Below are positions 50,274 through 62,213 of a stretch of 64,000 nt of DNA, one piece after another; position 1 is the stretch's first letter; every line of letters begins with the position of its first letter. Made by a program: the position numbers and the translations under genes. Source of the stretch: Mangifera indica (taxonomy: Eukaryota > Streptophyta > Magnoliopsida > Sapindales > Anacardiaceae). Under the pieces are notes generated by a model. That model had not been told where the DNA came from, did not search any database, and saw only the letters and a list, made by a program, of their open reading frames with translations. The stretch covers positions 4,578,771 through 4,642,770 of the forward strand of contig NC_058137.1 of the NCBI RefSeq assembly GCF_011075055.1, given 5' to 3'.

Positions 50274-50957
50274 AAGTGAATTATATTTTTTCACTCAAGA
50301 TTAACCTTAAAACATTTATTTATCTTTAGTTGATATAAATAATATTTTTTATTTAAAAATTAATTATATTAATAAAATAATATTATTAAAGAGTAAAATT
50401 ATTATTTTATTTTTCTAAATTATTATGTAATCTTAAGTAAACAAAAATTAAAAATACTATTATAAATATCTTAAATGACTTAAGAAGTCCCTTATTTCAT
50501 TTTCCTTTCACTCTAATTCTTTCCTTTCTTCCTATAAAGATGAGTCTCTTTATTATATAATTGTATATTAAAAAGATAAACTATAATTTAAAAAGAAATG
50601 GGAGTCTTTATAAAATTTTTAGGGGCTATAAAAAATTTTAAAAAGTTTTAGATCTTTTGGAAATATTTTTGTCCTTTAATAGTTTAAAAAATGATAATTA
50701 CACCCCTAATGCAACAAAGTTTTTAAATTGTTAAATTATTATATTTGAAACATTTGGATATGATAAAAATTTTAGTTTTTTAATTTTATTTTTAATATTA
50801 ATCGATAGTATAATTACTATTTTGTTTTTATACTGTTAAATTATTTTAACAAAATTAAAGTTTGGGTAGAAAAATATTGCTTGTGCCAAATAAAGGTGAA
50901 AAAGTATAAAGTGTTTTTAGATCAAACTTTAGGTGCGAAAATGTTGTTTACTCAAAA
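50274..50957. repeat. dispersed AT-rich repeat, copy 2 (partner at 43190)
   Basis: The left end AGTGAATTATATTTTTTCAC and right end GTTGTTTACTCAAA behave as imperfect inverted termini. The middle matches 43190-43870 in the same order. Probably a non-autonomous DNA element; no frame codes for a protein. Confidence 0.5.
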
Positions 50958-51421
50958 AAATCATCTCAAAGTGCTATTCTTACCAATCACAATCATTTTT
51001 TAATTATTTTTCCATTTCTTGTGCTCTCTCCTGTAAAACCTAATTCGAAAGAGAAAACAACCATGGACTTTTCCTTGAATTGGTCTTCGTTATAAAGGTC
51101 AACGCCTTAAAGGGGATCAATAAGTCTGCAATGTTATGAATGTTGGATAGGATTTTAGGTCTTATGCTCGAAAGCACCTTGTTATTGTCTTCATTAGAGG
51201 AGCCCTTAAAAGGAATAAGTAGATCCATGGTATGATGCACATTATTGAGGATGTTGGATCTTTTACCCAAAGGCACCATGGCGTTGCCCTTGATAACAAA
51301 AATGAGAGATGGTTGTATGACATGTTTGAGACCTTATAATAGCCAACAGTTGAGAGGAAATTAAAGTCTTTGTCATGGCTATTGGGGCAATAATTTTAAA
51401 TCATTGGATCAGCATATTAAT

Positions 51422-51823
51422 TAGGGTTTGATTCAAGTGAGTTTGTTTAGGCTCAAAACAAATTTTGCTTGAACACACTTAAATATGAATATAAGATAAC
51501 AGACCTAAACTCGAATATGAGCTTGGGAGTACAAATGAAAATGAACCCAAACCCAAACCAAAACAAGTGTCTTGCTTAGCTCGCTCGAATTAGTTTTGTT
51601 AATAAATAAACTCTGAAAAGATGTCATATAGTTGAGCTTGAAATGCGAGCCTAAAGTCGATCAAAGTGAATCCGAGCTAAGTGTGAGTCAATCACGAACA
51701 CAAAAATAATGAAATGAGTCAAACATGAACACATGTTCGTGAGTTTGAGCCTCAACTCATCAAAAACTAGTGAAAAATGAGTTGGGACCTTTTTGGGCTT
51801 GACTCGACTTGTATTTAGCCCTA
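51422..51823. mobile_element. divergent hAT-like MITE of the GAGCTCG family
   Basis: It starts TAGGGTTTGATTCAAGT and ends GTATTTAGCCCTA, with GCTCG/GAGCTT words and ACATGTTCGTGAGTTTGAGC inside, as in the 13505 copy. Flanking 8-mers (ATATTAAT and TCAATGAT) do not match, so this is an old insertion or one whose ends have been rearranged. Confidence 0.55.
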
Positions 51824-52655
51824 TCAATGATATTCGTTATATCACTAATAGTGTTCTTTAGTCGTGTTATTGTCCCAAGTGTTGGTGGTTGTATTTCTGT
51901 TTCTGGTGTAGGTTGATCTTAAACAACATGTTTATATTGTTCTTTAGGGATGACATTTTGATTGGCCTTGAGGACCTCACCATTGAGGGTCTTCTTTATT
52001 CTTCTTCCACGAAAATGTTGAGAAGGATGTCTCGACTATGATTAACAGAAGAACAAAGAATGACTTTCTTTGATAAATTTTTCTTTGATAAATTTTTCTT
52101 TTGTGAGAGGCTTTTGAAAAAAGGACTTGTTGAAGATAGATGAAATAGGAGATATTTTCAAAATTTCTTGAAGAGCTTGTTTATGTCTTTCTTCTAGTAC
52201 TAAAATATTGATATAAAAATTTGTACCAATAAGTAGTATGTAAGATCAAGGATATGACCTTATACAATGAATTAAATTGAATAGTAAAGTTTAATGTAGA
52301 GATTATAGAGATAATAATGTTTTAACATGGTTCAAACCGATGTTCGAGAATCTATGTTTATGGATATTTTATTTGCGTTTCTGGAAGATATAACATTACA
52401 TTGATATGAGTTAAAAAAGAATTGTAAGGTAAAATTGTGTAGATAAGATTGTGCATATATCAATAATATCTAGTACAATAAATTTAAACTTCAAATCTTA
52501 TTCTTCCATAAGATAATTAAGTAATTTCAATTTGGTAGAAAACAATTACTTTCCTATAGATGAGGGATGGAATATACAAATAATCTTTATTAATAAAAAA
52601 AATTGAGTTTATCACATTGAAGATATCCTAAGGATTTACATTTCACTCTTAGAAG

Positions 52656-53135
52656 GCGTTTGGTTAAGAGACATTAAAAATTACTCCGGTAATTTATCTT
52701 TTATTACTTATATTATTTGGTTTATAAGTAATAAAATATTCTGATAATATTCTATTACCAATAGTAATGTGATAGATAATATAAAAAACAATCTGATTAC
52801 TATCTTTATCTTAAATATTAAAAAATTATTAAGATAATCTTTATTTTATTATAACTATATCGTTATTTATTAATTGTTTAAGGCAAAAATAATCTCATTT
52901 TTAATTAATATAACAAATAACATAAATAAATATTTTAAAATAATTATATGCAAAAGTATTTAAATAAAATAATATACTAGTATTCATTTATTATCCTTAA
53001 CCAAACACAATAATTATTTATATCTATTCAATTTATCAAATTTTATCAAACATAATAATAATTTATATTCAATAATCTATCTTTAAAATAATTCTCAAAT
53101 TTTAATAATAAAATATTCTCATAACTAAACATCTT
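52656..53135. mobile_element. AT-rich MITE-like element, TTTGGT family, about 480 bp
   Basis: It opens AAGGCGTTTGGTTAAGAGAC and closes CATAACTAAACA. Interior blocks such as CTATTACCAATAGTAATGTG and ATACTAGTATTCATTTATTA match the nested element at 60029-60562 in order. TCTTAG occurs on both sides and may be the target duplication. Confidence 0.6.
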
Positions 53136-53584
53136 AGTGTTTGATTATTTTAACACTTAAATTAGAGGGTCATAATTTTATTTTTGAATTTCAAAAACCT
53201 CAAGAAGAATCTTGTTGCTTAATCGCAAGAGGCAAAATATTAACCGATGTGAAAAATGACAACATACCATAGAATCCCTGAGCCACTACAAGTTCATGGA
53301 ATAATATATAAGGGTGATGATCAAATTGTAAGTTTAAGGCATTTGCCTACCACTATTTTGTCAGTATGCTTTAGTTTTTCACTTCAAGATGATCGACTTC
53401 AACACTAGAAACTAACACAATTACTGGTGAACGAATAAGGAGAACTGGAAAATTTGAACCATTGATACCAATAAAAAGAAAAAATAAAATAAACAAACTA
53501 ATCTCCGAGAATAGACTATATATTATCCTCAACATCTATTTAAGAATACAATTATGAATAAACTATCGACAACAAAAGTGAAGC

Positions 53585-53816
53585 TCACAACATCATCGCA
53601 TACAAAGAAAATGTAGTCCACAATATTGCTCTCCTTCCAATTTTGGTAAATACATTCAAAGTCTGTTCACAGTTATTCCCAAATTTATGTTCTAGTATTG
53701 CTTTCAGTTGCTGCCTACTACCTGCCTTGGCACTACATTCATGTGAAAACCAAAACTCTGCTAGATCTGAGTACTCCAACAGCATGCACTTTTGATCAAC
53801 AGAGGCAACTTGCATC
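53585..53816 (-). other. probable 3'UTR exon of the mitochondrial RNA helicase gene
   Basis: The minus strand shows an acceptor ACAG at 53817-53820 followed by a GC-richer stretch, which also happens to hold an open frame (QVASVDQKCMLLEYSDL...). The last coding exon of the helicase ends with TAA at 54511 and has a GTAAGC donor at 54494-54499, only about 10 nt past the stop. Joining them makes a 3'UTR with one intron. The open frame resembles no family I know. The polyadenylation end is not defined. Confidence 0.5.
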
Positions 53817-54266
53817 CTGTATAAAACATGAAAACATACCACTTTGCCCCGTCAATCCAGATTACTAAAAAAATATTTGATTATTCAACATCAAAGTTTG
53901 TTTGCACCGAAAAAATCCTACTTGATGAAAGCAGTTTTTTAAGCTGGATATTATCATAGAAATGGGGTCTACAATGAAAATGTGTGTAGCATAGCGAATA
54001 AACAAATTTGGTTCTTTCTTACAGTTGTGTTTTTCTTAATAAATTGCACATGGGGAAGAGGGGGATCAGGAGGCTGTCGGGGAAACTGCCAGGTTTGCAG
54101 CCCTCCCTACAGTACTACATTATTTGTCCCCAAAAGCACAACCTAAGCAACTTCTAAATTTTAATCTCAATGTCGAAATCCCCACTAATTTTGATTATAT
54201 ATGCAACAGAATCTAAAATACAGTATAATTCAAACAAACAAATGATACTGTTAGGCAATATTAAAA

Positions 54267-54393
54267 GAGCAATGTTATGTACATTTATAATGAGTATCAA
54301 ATTGTGTATCAATGATGATGTGTTATCATATAGTGACAAATCATCATTGGTATCCAATCTGATATACATTTTAAGTACAAAATGTTTTATTGA
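54267..54393. mobile_element. palindromic MITE in the helicase 3'UTR intron
   Basis: It starts GAGCAATGTTATGTACATTT and ends AAATGTTTTATTGA. The central part TATCAATGATGATGTG / CATCATTGGTATCC forms the family hairpin. Flanks TATTAAAA and TATCAGAA share 6 of 8 bases. Confidence 0.6.
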
Positions 54394-54510
54394 TATCAGA
54401 AACAAGAAGTATGATACTCATAGAGATATTCAGAAAAGAAAGGGAGCAAAATACATATCAGTACATCGTTTCTACAGAAAAGGGGGGGAAAAGGCTTACT
54501 TTCAATGAAG

Positions 54511-57500
54511 TTAGAATGAATTTCGTCCACTATTCTGGTTGTCATCAGTTGTGTTTTTTCCAAAGCTGCCAAAAGGACTAGAATAGGAATCGCTGTAACC
54601 CCCACTAGTCCGCCTTGACTGATTTCCACCAAACTCCCCAAATCTGCCTGAACGATCTGACCTATTGGACTCCCCAAATCCACTCGAACGACTAGACCCA
54701 GGACCACTAAAGTTCCCAGGTCGATTTCCATAAGAACCAAAGCGGCCAGAGCTAGAGCCACCATATTCACTACCTTTACCAAAACGGCTAAACCCAGAAC
54801 CCCTGTACCCTCCAGAGCGCCCAAACGCAGAATCCCCCATGCCACTAGAGCGGCCAAAACCCATATCACCATTACGACGATCTCTCATACCCCCATAGCT
54901 CCCAGATGGGCCATCCATGTCGCTAAATCCACTTCCTCCCTCAACAGCAATTCTTGGGAGCTGTAAAATTAAAAAGGTAATCGGACAATTAGTCATTTAA
55001 GCTGTGGTCATTTTTTATCCAAATTAAACAAGTAACATAAGTGAGACAATTAAATAATCATCGGAGAAGACAAGAAAAACATGTACTGGAGCACAAGATT
55101 ATAATGCTATCGACAAGTATAAGAATTATCAAGAAGGATCTATATACATCGGCTGATCTTATTATTCTATTCTAATTACACCTGAAATTATACCATGTCA
55201 GGCTTAAAATTCCAAAAACAACAAATCAATGCCCCTTAATCAAATTAAAATTCATTTACACTACAAAAAACTTCAAATACAAGAAGTATTTTCATGCAAG
55301 TAGTAAAGGGATTTAACCTCAGTAAATCTGCCTCCAACATCTCGTTCGATAGACCTGACAGCTCTGGACTGTTCATGTGTGTAGATTAGAATTGCACTGC
55401 CCTTCTTCCCAGCACGGCCAGTTCGTCCTGTTCGATGAACAAACGTTTCTGAAGTGTTTGGAAGCTCGTAATGTATTACCTAATGAGTTAAAATAAAAAA
55501 AAGGTGAAGAAGTGAACTCCTGAATACATAGAGAGAAGAATAATAGAAGTTTCATGAACCAGAATGAAGCAAAAAATTTAACATAAAAAAATATTTACTC
55601 AAAATAATATAATGTGGGCATAAAATATAACTTCATTCACTGCTTATCACACAAATCTCAAAAACATAATATTAGATCAAGCATGAACTATATCAACTAT
55701 CCAAAAATAAAACAGGACAACAGATAATCTCTCAATTAAATCAGAAAAGTTGGTCACAGAAATGAGTAATCTAAGTAATGTCGTCATAATTAATGATCCA
55801 GAAGACATTATTAGGACTCCAATAGAACTGGGACCTAATGCATCATATATGTCCACTACACATAAGATGAACAATAAAACAAGAATAAGTCTCCCTTCAG
55901 ATTTTTGAGAATAAAGAATTTATACGTTGGAAAACATGTCTAGTGACTAAGAAGGCAACAAATTATCAAAAAAAAAAAAAAAAGGCTAAAACAAGGATAA
56001 TAGCACATAACTGACCAGATCAACATTAGGTACATCAAGACCACGTGCAGCAACATCCGTAGCCACCAGTATATTGAAATGGCCCTCTCGAAAGCCTGAG
56101 AGGGTCCTTTCCCTCTGACTTTGTGAGATATCCCCATGCAAAGCCTCACATCTATAGTTTCTTGCCATCGCATAGGCCAAACGGTCAGCATCACGTTTCG
56201 TCTGAGTGAAAACGATGCACTTTCCTCCTTTAGCATGTTCCTATAACACAAATATCCGATTGTGAGGAGAATAAGGTTTAAATAAAAATTAATCACAAAA
56301 TAAGCCCCAAAACGATACAACTTTAGCCGTAAACTGAAAGAAGAAACAAAAAAAATGATCTAGATTTGTACCGTTATGAGAGGACCAACAATTGAGGCTT
56401 TTGCATACGTGTCTGATGCAATGGAATAGAGGGAAATACCATCAGCCAACTTTTGATCAGATTCTCCAACCTGGGATAAGAATAAAAACATTAGAGCTGT
56501 TGAAAATTACAGGATCACAGGATCAGACAACATCAACTCTATTTCAAGAAGCCAACTGTAGTGCCATCTCACCCTTTTTCAAATACATATCCACAAACAC
56601 AACCAAAGAAAAGAATTACTAAATTCTATCCCAACAAGAATTTCATAAACTAAGCATAAATACAATACATCTCCACACTTACAAGATCAATGGTTAAAGG
56701 ATTTTTGAGGTACTTATGTGTGAGGTTTCTAATCCAAGGTGGCATTGTTGCAGAGAACATCATACTTTGCCGATTCTGTGGCAACTTGTCCAAGATGGTT
56801 TCAACGTCTTCCGCAAATCCAATGCTGAGCATCTGATCAGCTTCATCAAGAACAACAAACTGAACCTCGGACAAGTTGAGAGCACCTCGCTTGATCAAAT
56901 CAATAATGCGACCAGGTGTTCCAACAGTGATATCAACACCATAATCAAGAGCCCGCATTTGTTGGGATATAGGTGTACCCCCATAAACACAAATGGTGTC
57001 CAATCCAGGAGCAGACTCCTGAAATTCCTTCTCCACTTGTTTTGCAAGTTCTCTTGTAGGCGCCAAAACCAAGCACAGAGGATTCCTTCCTCGCCTGCAG
57101 AGAACAGTACAGCATAACAAATTAAACCATAATAAAAATTCTTAAATATTTATACATGCAGAATTTTCTTTTTTTTCTTCCTTAAGAATCCAGAAATCCC
57201 GGAACCTTGATTTGCAAGCCCATTGAAAAAAATGGAGCTCCAAACCAAGGCCATACAGGTGCCATGATTGGGCTCCAATCCCAGACCTTGTTAAAGCAAA
57301 CCACAGGCCGAATTGCCAGACAATCCCCCATGGGTGTATATACATATAAAAGTTAATCAGCAGTTTTTGGATACAATTCTAACAACCAAAAGAGACTCTA
57401 TAAAATTAATATATGTATTAGAAGAGAACAAACCCATGTTTAGCATTGAATTGAATGATTTTATCAAGTATTGGAATCCCGAAAGCAAGGGTTTTGCCAG

Positions 57501-57924
57501 TCCCAGTTCTAGCTCGACCAATCATGTCCCGACCCTGCATTGCTGGTTCCAACACGGCTCTTTGTATGGGAAACAGCTTGAATATTCCTTTACGGTTCAA
57601 AGCACTAATAATTTCTGGAGAAATCCCTAACTTTGATATGTCAAGCCCATCATCTTCCACCACATAATCGTCCACAGCTGACTCAGCATGCCAAGCCGTA
57701 CTCGCCTTAAAATCCAACTGCCCAGATTTCACATGAAAACCTAAACTCCTGTCCCTCCTAGCCAAAAACCCCATCATTCCAACATCACGGTGAACTACGG
57801 CGTCGTTTTGTGAAGGCAAGGGATGTTTGTTGTACAATACGTTTTCGATAGAGCTTAAGGAGGCGGTCAGAGCCCGCCTTGGGGCAAGACAGGATAATGA
57901 TCTGCGAAGTATTATGCTCATCAT
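54511..57924 (-). CDS. mitochondrial DEAD-box RNA helicase (PMH/RH53-like), 6 coding exons
   Basis: Plant PMH helicases are mitochondrial RNA chaperones that help group II intron splicing. Coding exons: 57924-57434, 57094-56683, 56470-56372, 56240-56016, 55479-55318 and 54960-54511, all GT-AG, closing to 612 aa. The N-terminus ([20 protein letters not shown]) is Arg/Ser-rich without acidic residues, as for a mitochondrial presequence. Helicase motifs: Q-motif FPIQ (118-121), Walker A ARTGTGKT (138-145), PTRELA (176-181), TPGR (223-226), DEAD (247-250), SAT (278-280), [11 protein letters not shown] (393-403) and HRTGR (424-428). The C-terminal 150 residues are Gly/Ser/Arg-rich with GFG, GRFG and GGY repeats, as in RH9/RH53. 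No motif is missing. A 3'UTR intron is likely. Which of the two Arabidopsis paralogues is closer (RH53/PMH2 or RH9/PMH1) is not resolved. Confidence 0.93.
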
Positions 57925-57970
57925 TTTGCTTTTCTAGTTCAGAGAGAAAATGAGAAGCGAGGGACTGAGG

Positions 57971-57983
57971 TTTAGGGTTTTGG
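57971..57983 (-). promoter_or_regulatory. telo-box-like AAACCCTAAA in the helicase 5' flank
   Basis: The minus strand reads CCAAAACCCTAAA about 50 nt upstream of the start codon. Telo-boxes of this sequence are common in 5' regions of plant genes for translation and RNA metabolism. Function here is inference. Confidence 0.5.
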
Positions 57984-58282
57984 AAATGAATGTGAGACCG
58001 AGAGAAGGCGATACAAGAAAGGGTTTTGGTAAAAGGTCGGTCTTACTTGGATATTTAAGTACAGTTTTAACCACCCCTCAGGTTTTTTGGTAATTACAGA
58101 TAACACACTTTTGTAAGGTATAGTCAAAACTACCCTTAAGTCCTAACCTTTTTTCGATTTTGTTGGATGAGGGCTAAATATTTTAGAGAAACTCTATTTT
58201 GCCCTCCTCTCTTTGTAAATAATAAAATTATTTTCCACCGGGTGAGAGTCAAATCTTATGCATAATTAAGTCGATATGAATG

Positions 58283-58304
58283 ATATATATATATATATAT
58301 ATAT
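58283..58304. repeat. (TA)n microsatellite
   Basis: A short TA run upstream of the MULE-type MITE. Confidence 0.9.
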
Positions 58305-58369
58305 TTGTTTATGTTTATATTGAAAATAGAGTTTCCAATACTTAGAAATGTTAAGTTTGAATCTTTAAA

Positions 58370-59140
58370 GGCCAAAGGACTTACCACCCAAAATATCTTG
58401 TTATCATAAGTTTTTATTCTTTATTTTTAAAAATCTCAAACACCTATATATGAGTGATTAAAGTTAAAGGTTTTAAAGGTAAAATCGTTATTTTATTTAT
58501 AATATTAAAAATAAATTAAAATCTAATATTTTTTCTCCCCTAAACTTTAAAAACTAAAAGTTTTTTCTTAAGTCAAATTTTAAAAAATAACATTTCTCTC
58601 TCAGAGTTTAGTTTCCAAATCTCTAATGTCATCACTAGTGATGAATATCTCTTAACACTCTCTCTCACTTTGATGGTCAAACTTCTCTTATTTGAAAGTT
58701 TGGTCAATGTCAATTGATACTAGAAAAAACTCTCAGTTTCGTCAAGAAAACAAAGACGAGATGTCTTCATCAGGGAAGACAAAAATCATCTTTTTCGACG
58801 AAATATCGTCTTCCTTCTAGGTTTAGGACTGTCAACCAGAGAGAGAGATGGTGAGAGAACAACCACCGAAGGAGAAGAAATGAGATGTCACCAGAGAAAC
58901 GTCGAAGATGTCGCTAGATAATGAAAAAAAACCCTGAGGGAAAATTGTTATTTTTTAAAACTTGACCTATAGAGGGATATTGTTATTTTTTAGAGTTTAA
59001 GGGAATGAAAAAAGATAAAATTTTAAGATATTAGAGTTTCATTAACTTTAATGACCATAAGAGATTATTTGAGATTTTTATAGTTAAGAGAGGATATTTG
59101 GAATAAAAGGATACTATGGGTGGGAATAAGTGCTTTGGCC
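58370..59140. mobile_element. MULE-type MITE, 771 bp
   Basis: Left end GGCCAAAGGACTTACCACCC and right end GGGTGGGAATAAGTGCTTTGGCC are inverted. Flanks ATCTTTAAA (58361-58369) and ATCTTAAAA (59141-59149) agree at 8 of 9. It contains GAAGAC/GTCTTC-rich inner arms shared with the 59875 element, and no transposase. Confidence 0.88.
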
Positions 59141-59195
59141 ATCTTAAAAATAGGAAAACACAATGAAAACGGAAATAACAAGTTAATAAAACAAT

Positions 59196-59202
<7 letters not shown>

Positions 59203-59261
<59 letters not shown>
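59203..59261. repeat. (TA)n microsatellite
   Basis: About 58 bp of TA dinucleotides. Confidence 0.95.
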
Positions 59262-59262
<1 letters not shown>

Positions 59263-59481
59263 AATTTTATTAATTTATTTATATTAATTAATATAATAAT
59301 ATATAATAGGTGATTTTAATGGTTAACAAAATTAGTGAAATATTAAAATTTTTAAGATAAAAATATAAATTTAAATTTTTATCATATTTATAAAATTTTA
59401 GTTTATTTAGTGTAATAAATATAGATTCGATTATTGTATCCTAAATTTATTCATTTAATAAATATATATGGAGTCCCTGTT

Positions 59482-59484
<3 letters not shown>

Positions 59485-59529
<45 letters not shown>
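59485..59529. repeat. (TA)n microsatellite
   Basis: About 44 bp of TA dinucleotides. Confidence 0.95.
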
Positions 59530-59535
<6 letters not shown>

Positions 59536-59874
59536 GGTGATATGTCTAACTATTTTTCTTAAGCTGATCTGCCTTACCATTCATCTCTAAATATAGTTTT
59601 ATTCTCGATGAAAATTTAGGCACTATGGCTCAGGTATGGTTTTTGAATACTGCCCATAAATGTGTTATGAGTGATGTACAGAAAGTTTGGGGTAGTTTCT
59701 GAAATTCACTCTAGATATTTATGGAGTTTTCATCACCTGTGCTCGTGCCTATTTTTATCCTCGCACAAAAACTTTCAGATGTTTAAACCGCCCGTTAAGT
59801 TGACATACTAAATATGCAGTGTCCAATCACGAAAGCTTTTTATTCAGCAAAAGAGGTTTTTTTCAATCTTTTAC

Positions 59875-61219
59875 AGCCAAAGAACTATGTCCCACCCAAA
59901 GTTCGCTGTTAGTTCAAGTTCCCTCTAATTAATTTTAAAAATCACATTTATCCACTCATAAACGATTAAACTTAATGAAACCCTAACCCCTTAAAATTTT
60001 ATCTCTTTTTTCTCCCCTAAACCCTAAGGGGCTGTTTGATTAGAGTATTTTAAAGATTATCTTAGTAATATATCTTAGATTACCTTAGTAATATATCTTA
60101 GATTACCTTAATAATATATCTTTTAGTACTTATATTACCCTGTTTGGTTTGTCAATAATTAAGATTATAGTATTCTTCTATTATCAATGCTGATGTGACA
60201 GGTAACATAAGTGATAATCTGATTATCATATTTACCTTAAGTATTAAAAGATCACCAAGATAATCTTGATTTTATTATAATTATATTATTATTTATTAAT
60301 ATTTTAAGACAAAAATAAATTTATTTTTAATTAAAATAAAAAATAATATAAAAAATATTTAAAAATAATTATATTTAAGGGCATTTAAGTAAATAATTTA
60401 CTAGTATTCTTTTATTATTGTTAACCAAATATATTAATTATTTATACTATCCATTTTTACCAAATTTTATTAAACGTAATAATCATTTATACCTAGTAAT
60501 CTATCTTTAAGATAATCTTTATATTTTGATAATAAAACATTATCCAAATCAAACGCCCTCTAAGAACTAACCATTTTCCCCCTAAGTCAAGTTTTAAAAA
60601 ATGATATTCCCCCCTTAAGGTTTAGTTTACAATCCCATATGTTAAATTCGATGTCATTACTGCCAACGAAGCTTCCCTGATGTATCAACATGCTCCGACG
60701 GTCTCTCTTCCCTCATTTAAAAGGTTGATCGATGCGAATTTGGCCTAGAAAGATGAATACGGGAAGCTTCGGAGACATCTGGGAAGATGAAGACGAGATG
60801 CTTCCGAGATGTCTAGGAAGACGAAGACGAAATTCATCTTTCGTCGTCTTTGAAGCTTTGTTAGATGTCGATCAAGCGTCCAACTAAGTGAAAAGAGACC
60901 GTCGGAGGGAGAAGAAACTTCGAAAGGGAGAGACCACTAGCCATGGCATCAGAGATGGTGCCAAAGATCTAGAAACTAAACCCTTGGGGGAAATTATCAT
61001 TTTTTAAAACTTGGGTTAGGGGAAAACTTTTGGTTTTTAAAGTTTAGGGAGAGAAATAAATTATATTTTAGTTTATTTTTAATATTACAGATAAAATGAT
61101 GATTTTGTCTCTAGAACCATTAACTTTAACCAATCATTGGTAGATATTTGAGATTTTCAAAGTTAAAAAGGAAAAACTTGAGAAAACAACATACTTTGGG
61201 GGGAATAAGTCTTTTGGCC
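59875..61219. mobile_element. MULE-type MITE, 1,345 bp including a nested element, perfect 9-bp target duplication
   Basis: Left end AGCCAAAGAACTATGTCCC and then ACCCAAAG, right end CTTTGGGGGGAATAAGTC and then TTTTGGCC. ATCTTTTAC flanks both sides exactly (59866-59874 and 61220-61228). The inner part has GAAGACGAAGACGA-type repeats and their inverses, as in the 58370 copy. A TTTGGT-family element is nested at about 60029-60562; without it the element would be about 810 bp, like its relatives. Confidence 0.9.
60029..60562. mobile_element. TTTGGT-family MITE-like element nested in a MULE-MITE
   Basis: It begins GGGGCTGTTTGATTAGAGTA and ends CAAATCAAACGCCCT. CTAAG occurs on both sides and may be the target duplication. 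Interior blocks align in order with 52656-53135. Non-coding. Confidence 0.65.
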
Positions 61220-62213
61220 ATCTTTTACTCAATTAGGGGGTATTTTGGAGTATTTTGCTAGATCTAGGAGTTTTAATGAATGTCTATGTTAACAACAAAG
61301 CAAGAAATAACAATTTACAATCCTCTCAACATTAGTGATTAATACAATTAAAAGTTAAAATTGATTTTAAGAATTGGACACAATGATTTCTCTTGTTTCA
61401 TTTTAAAATTTTTAAGTGTGAGGTATTTTAAATAAGTGTTAAAGAATGAGATACTAAAAAGGGAGAGCTAGAGATCGATTTAGATTGAAATTTTAATCAA
61501 GGGTTTGGTTGAATTGTTTGAGATAAATGGCAAAATTATATTTAATTGAATTAATTAATTATATTGGTGTAAATTTGTCTGTATTTGGTTATTTTAATTA
61601 AAAATCAAATTATTTAAAATATTAGAATTAAAATAAGTAGGAAATTTGTTTTTTATAACTTATTACGTGGTGAAAACTTTTTCTTAGTTAAACTCATAAA
61701 ATAATACCTTAAAGGTAAAAAATAACTCTTAAAATGACAAGGTATATACTTAGCAACCATAAATATTGACCATCTATTTATGATATAGAATACAGATAAA
61801 AATCTCTTTATCATAAGTCAATAAAAAGAATATGATTTAAAAATTTAACTCTTAAACAATCTATGAGATTACTTTTAATTTTCTCCCGTATTTATTTAGG
61901 AAAAGTATCATTTTCTATCAAATTAAGATTACGCAATTGATATAATTATCTTATTTTCATAGGGTTATAATGTGAATAAAATCTTAAAATTTCTTCTTGT
62001 AATTGGGAAGTATTTTGCTGTACATACATAAAGTTAAGCCTGTCTCTAACCTTGACTCAACTTGGGCTCCCCCTCCCTGGGCCGATTCAGGCTTAGCCCA
62101 ACCCTGGCCAAGGCTCTGGGTCTAAACTCTAAGGCCTAACTTTTTGTTGAGGTCTAATTCCGTTGGCCCCACATTGATGAAATAAATGAATTATGTTTAT
62201 TAATTTTTTATAA

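Larger units (their letters stand above)
46830..53580. other. long intergenic region, repeats only
   Basis: No gene is supported over 6.7 kb. It holds a TTTGGT-family element (48111-48530, inverted), a hAT-like MITE (49654-49951), a dispersed repeat (50274-50957), a small duplicated open frame (51040-51279, minus), a divergent hAT-like element (51422-51823) and a second TTTGGT-family element (52656-53135). The rest is AT-rich. The stretch at about 51840-52200 has a codon-like look on the minus strand but is broken in all frames. Confidence 0.55.

Noticed and set aside
54396..54872. 158-codon frame rich in Val/Leu/Ala
   Set aside because: Alternative frame of the Gly/Ser/Arg-rich last helicase exon; the GFG/GRFG frame joins in phase with the helicase core.
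57795..57815. CGGCGTCGTTTT string in the helicase exon 1, resembling the palindrome in the hAT-like MITEs
   Set aside because: It lies in continuous coding sequence without element termini or duplications, so the match is probably chance.
16925..59529. (TA)n tracts as possible matrix attachment sites or origins
   Set aside because: They are ordinary plant microsatellites; nothing else in the sequence supports an origin or attachment function.
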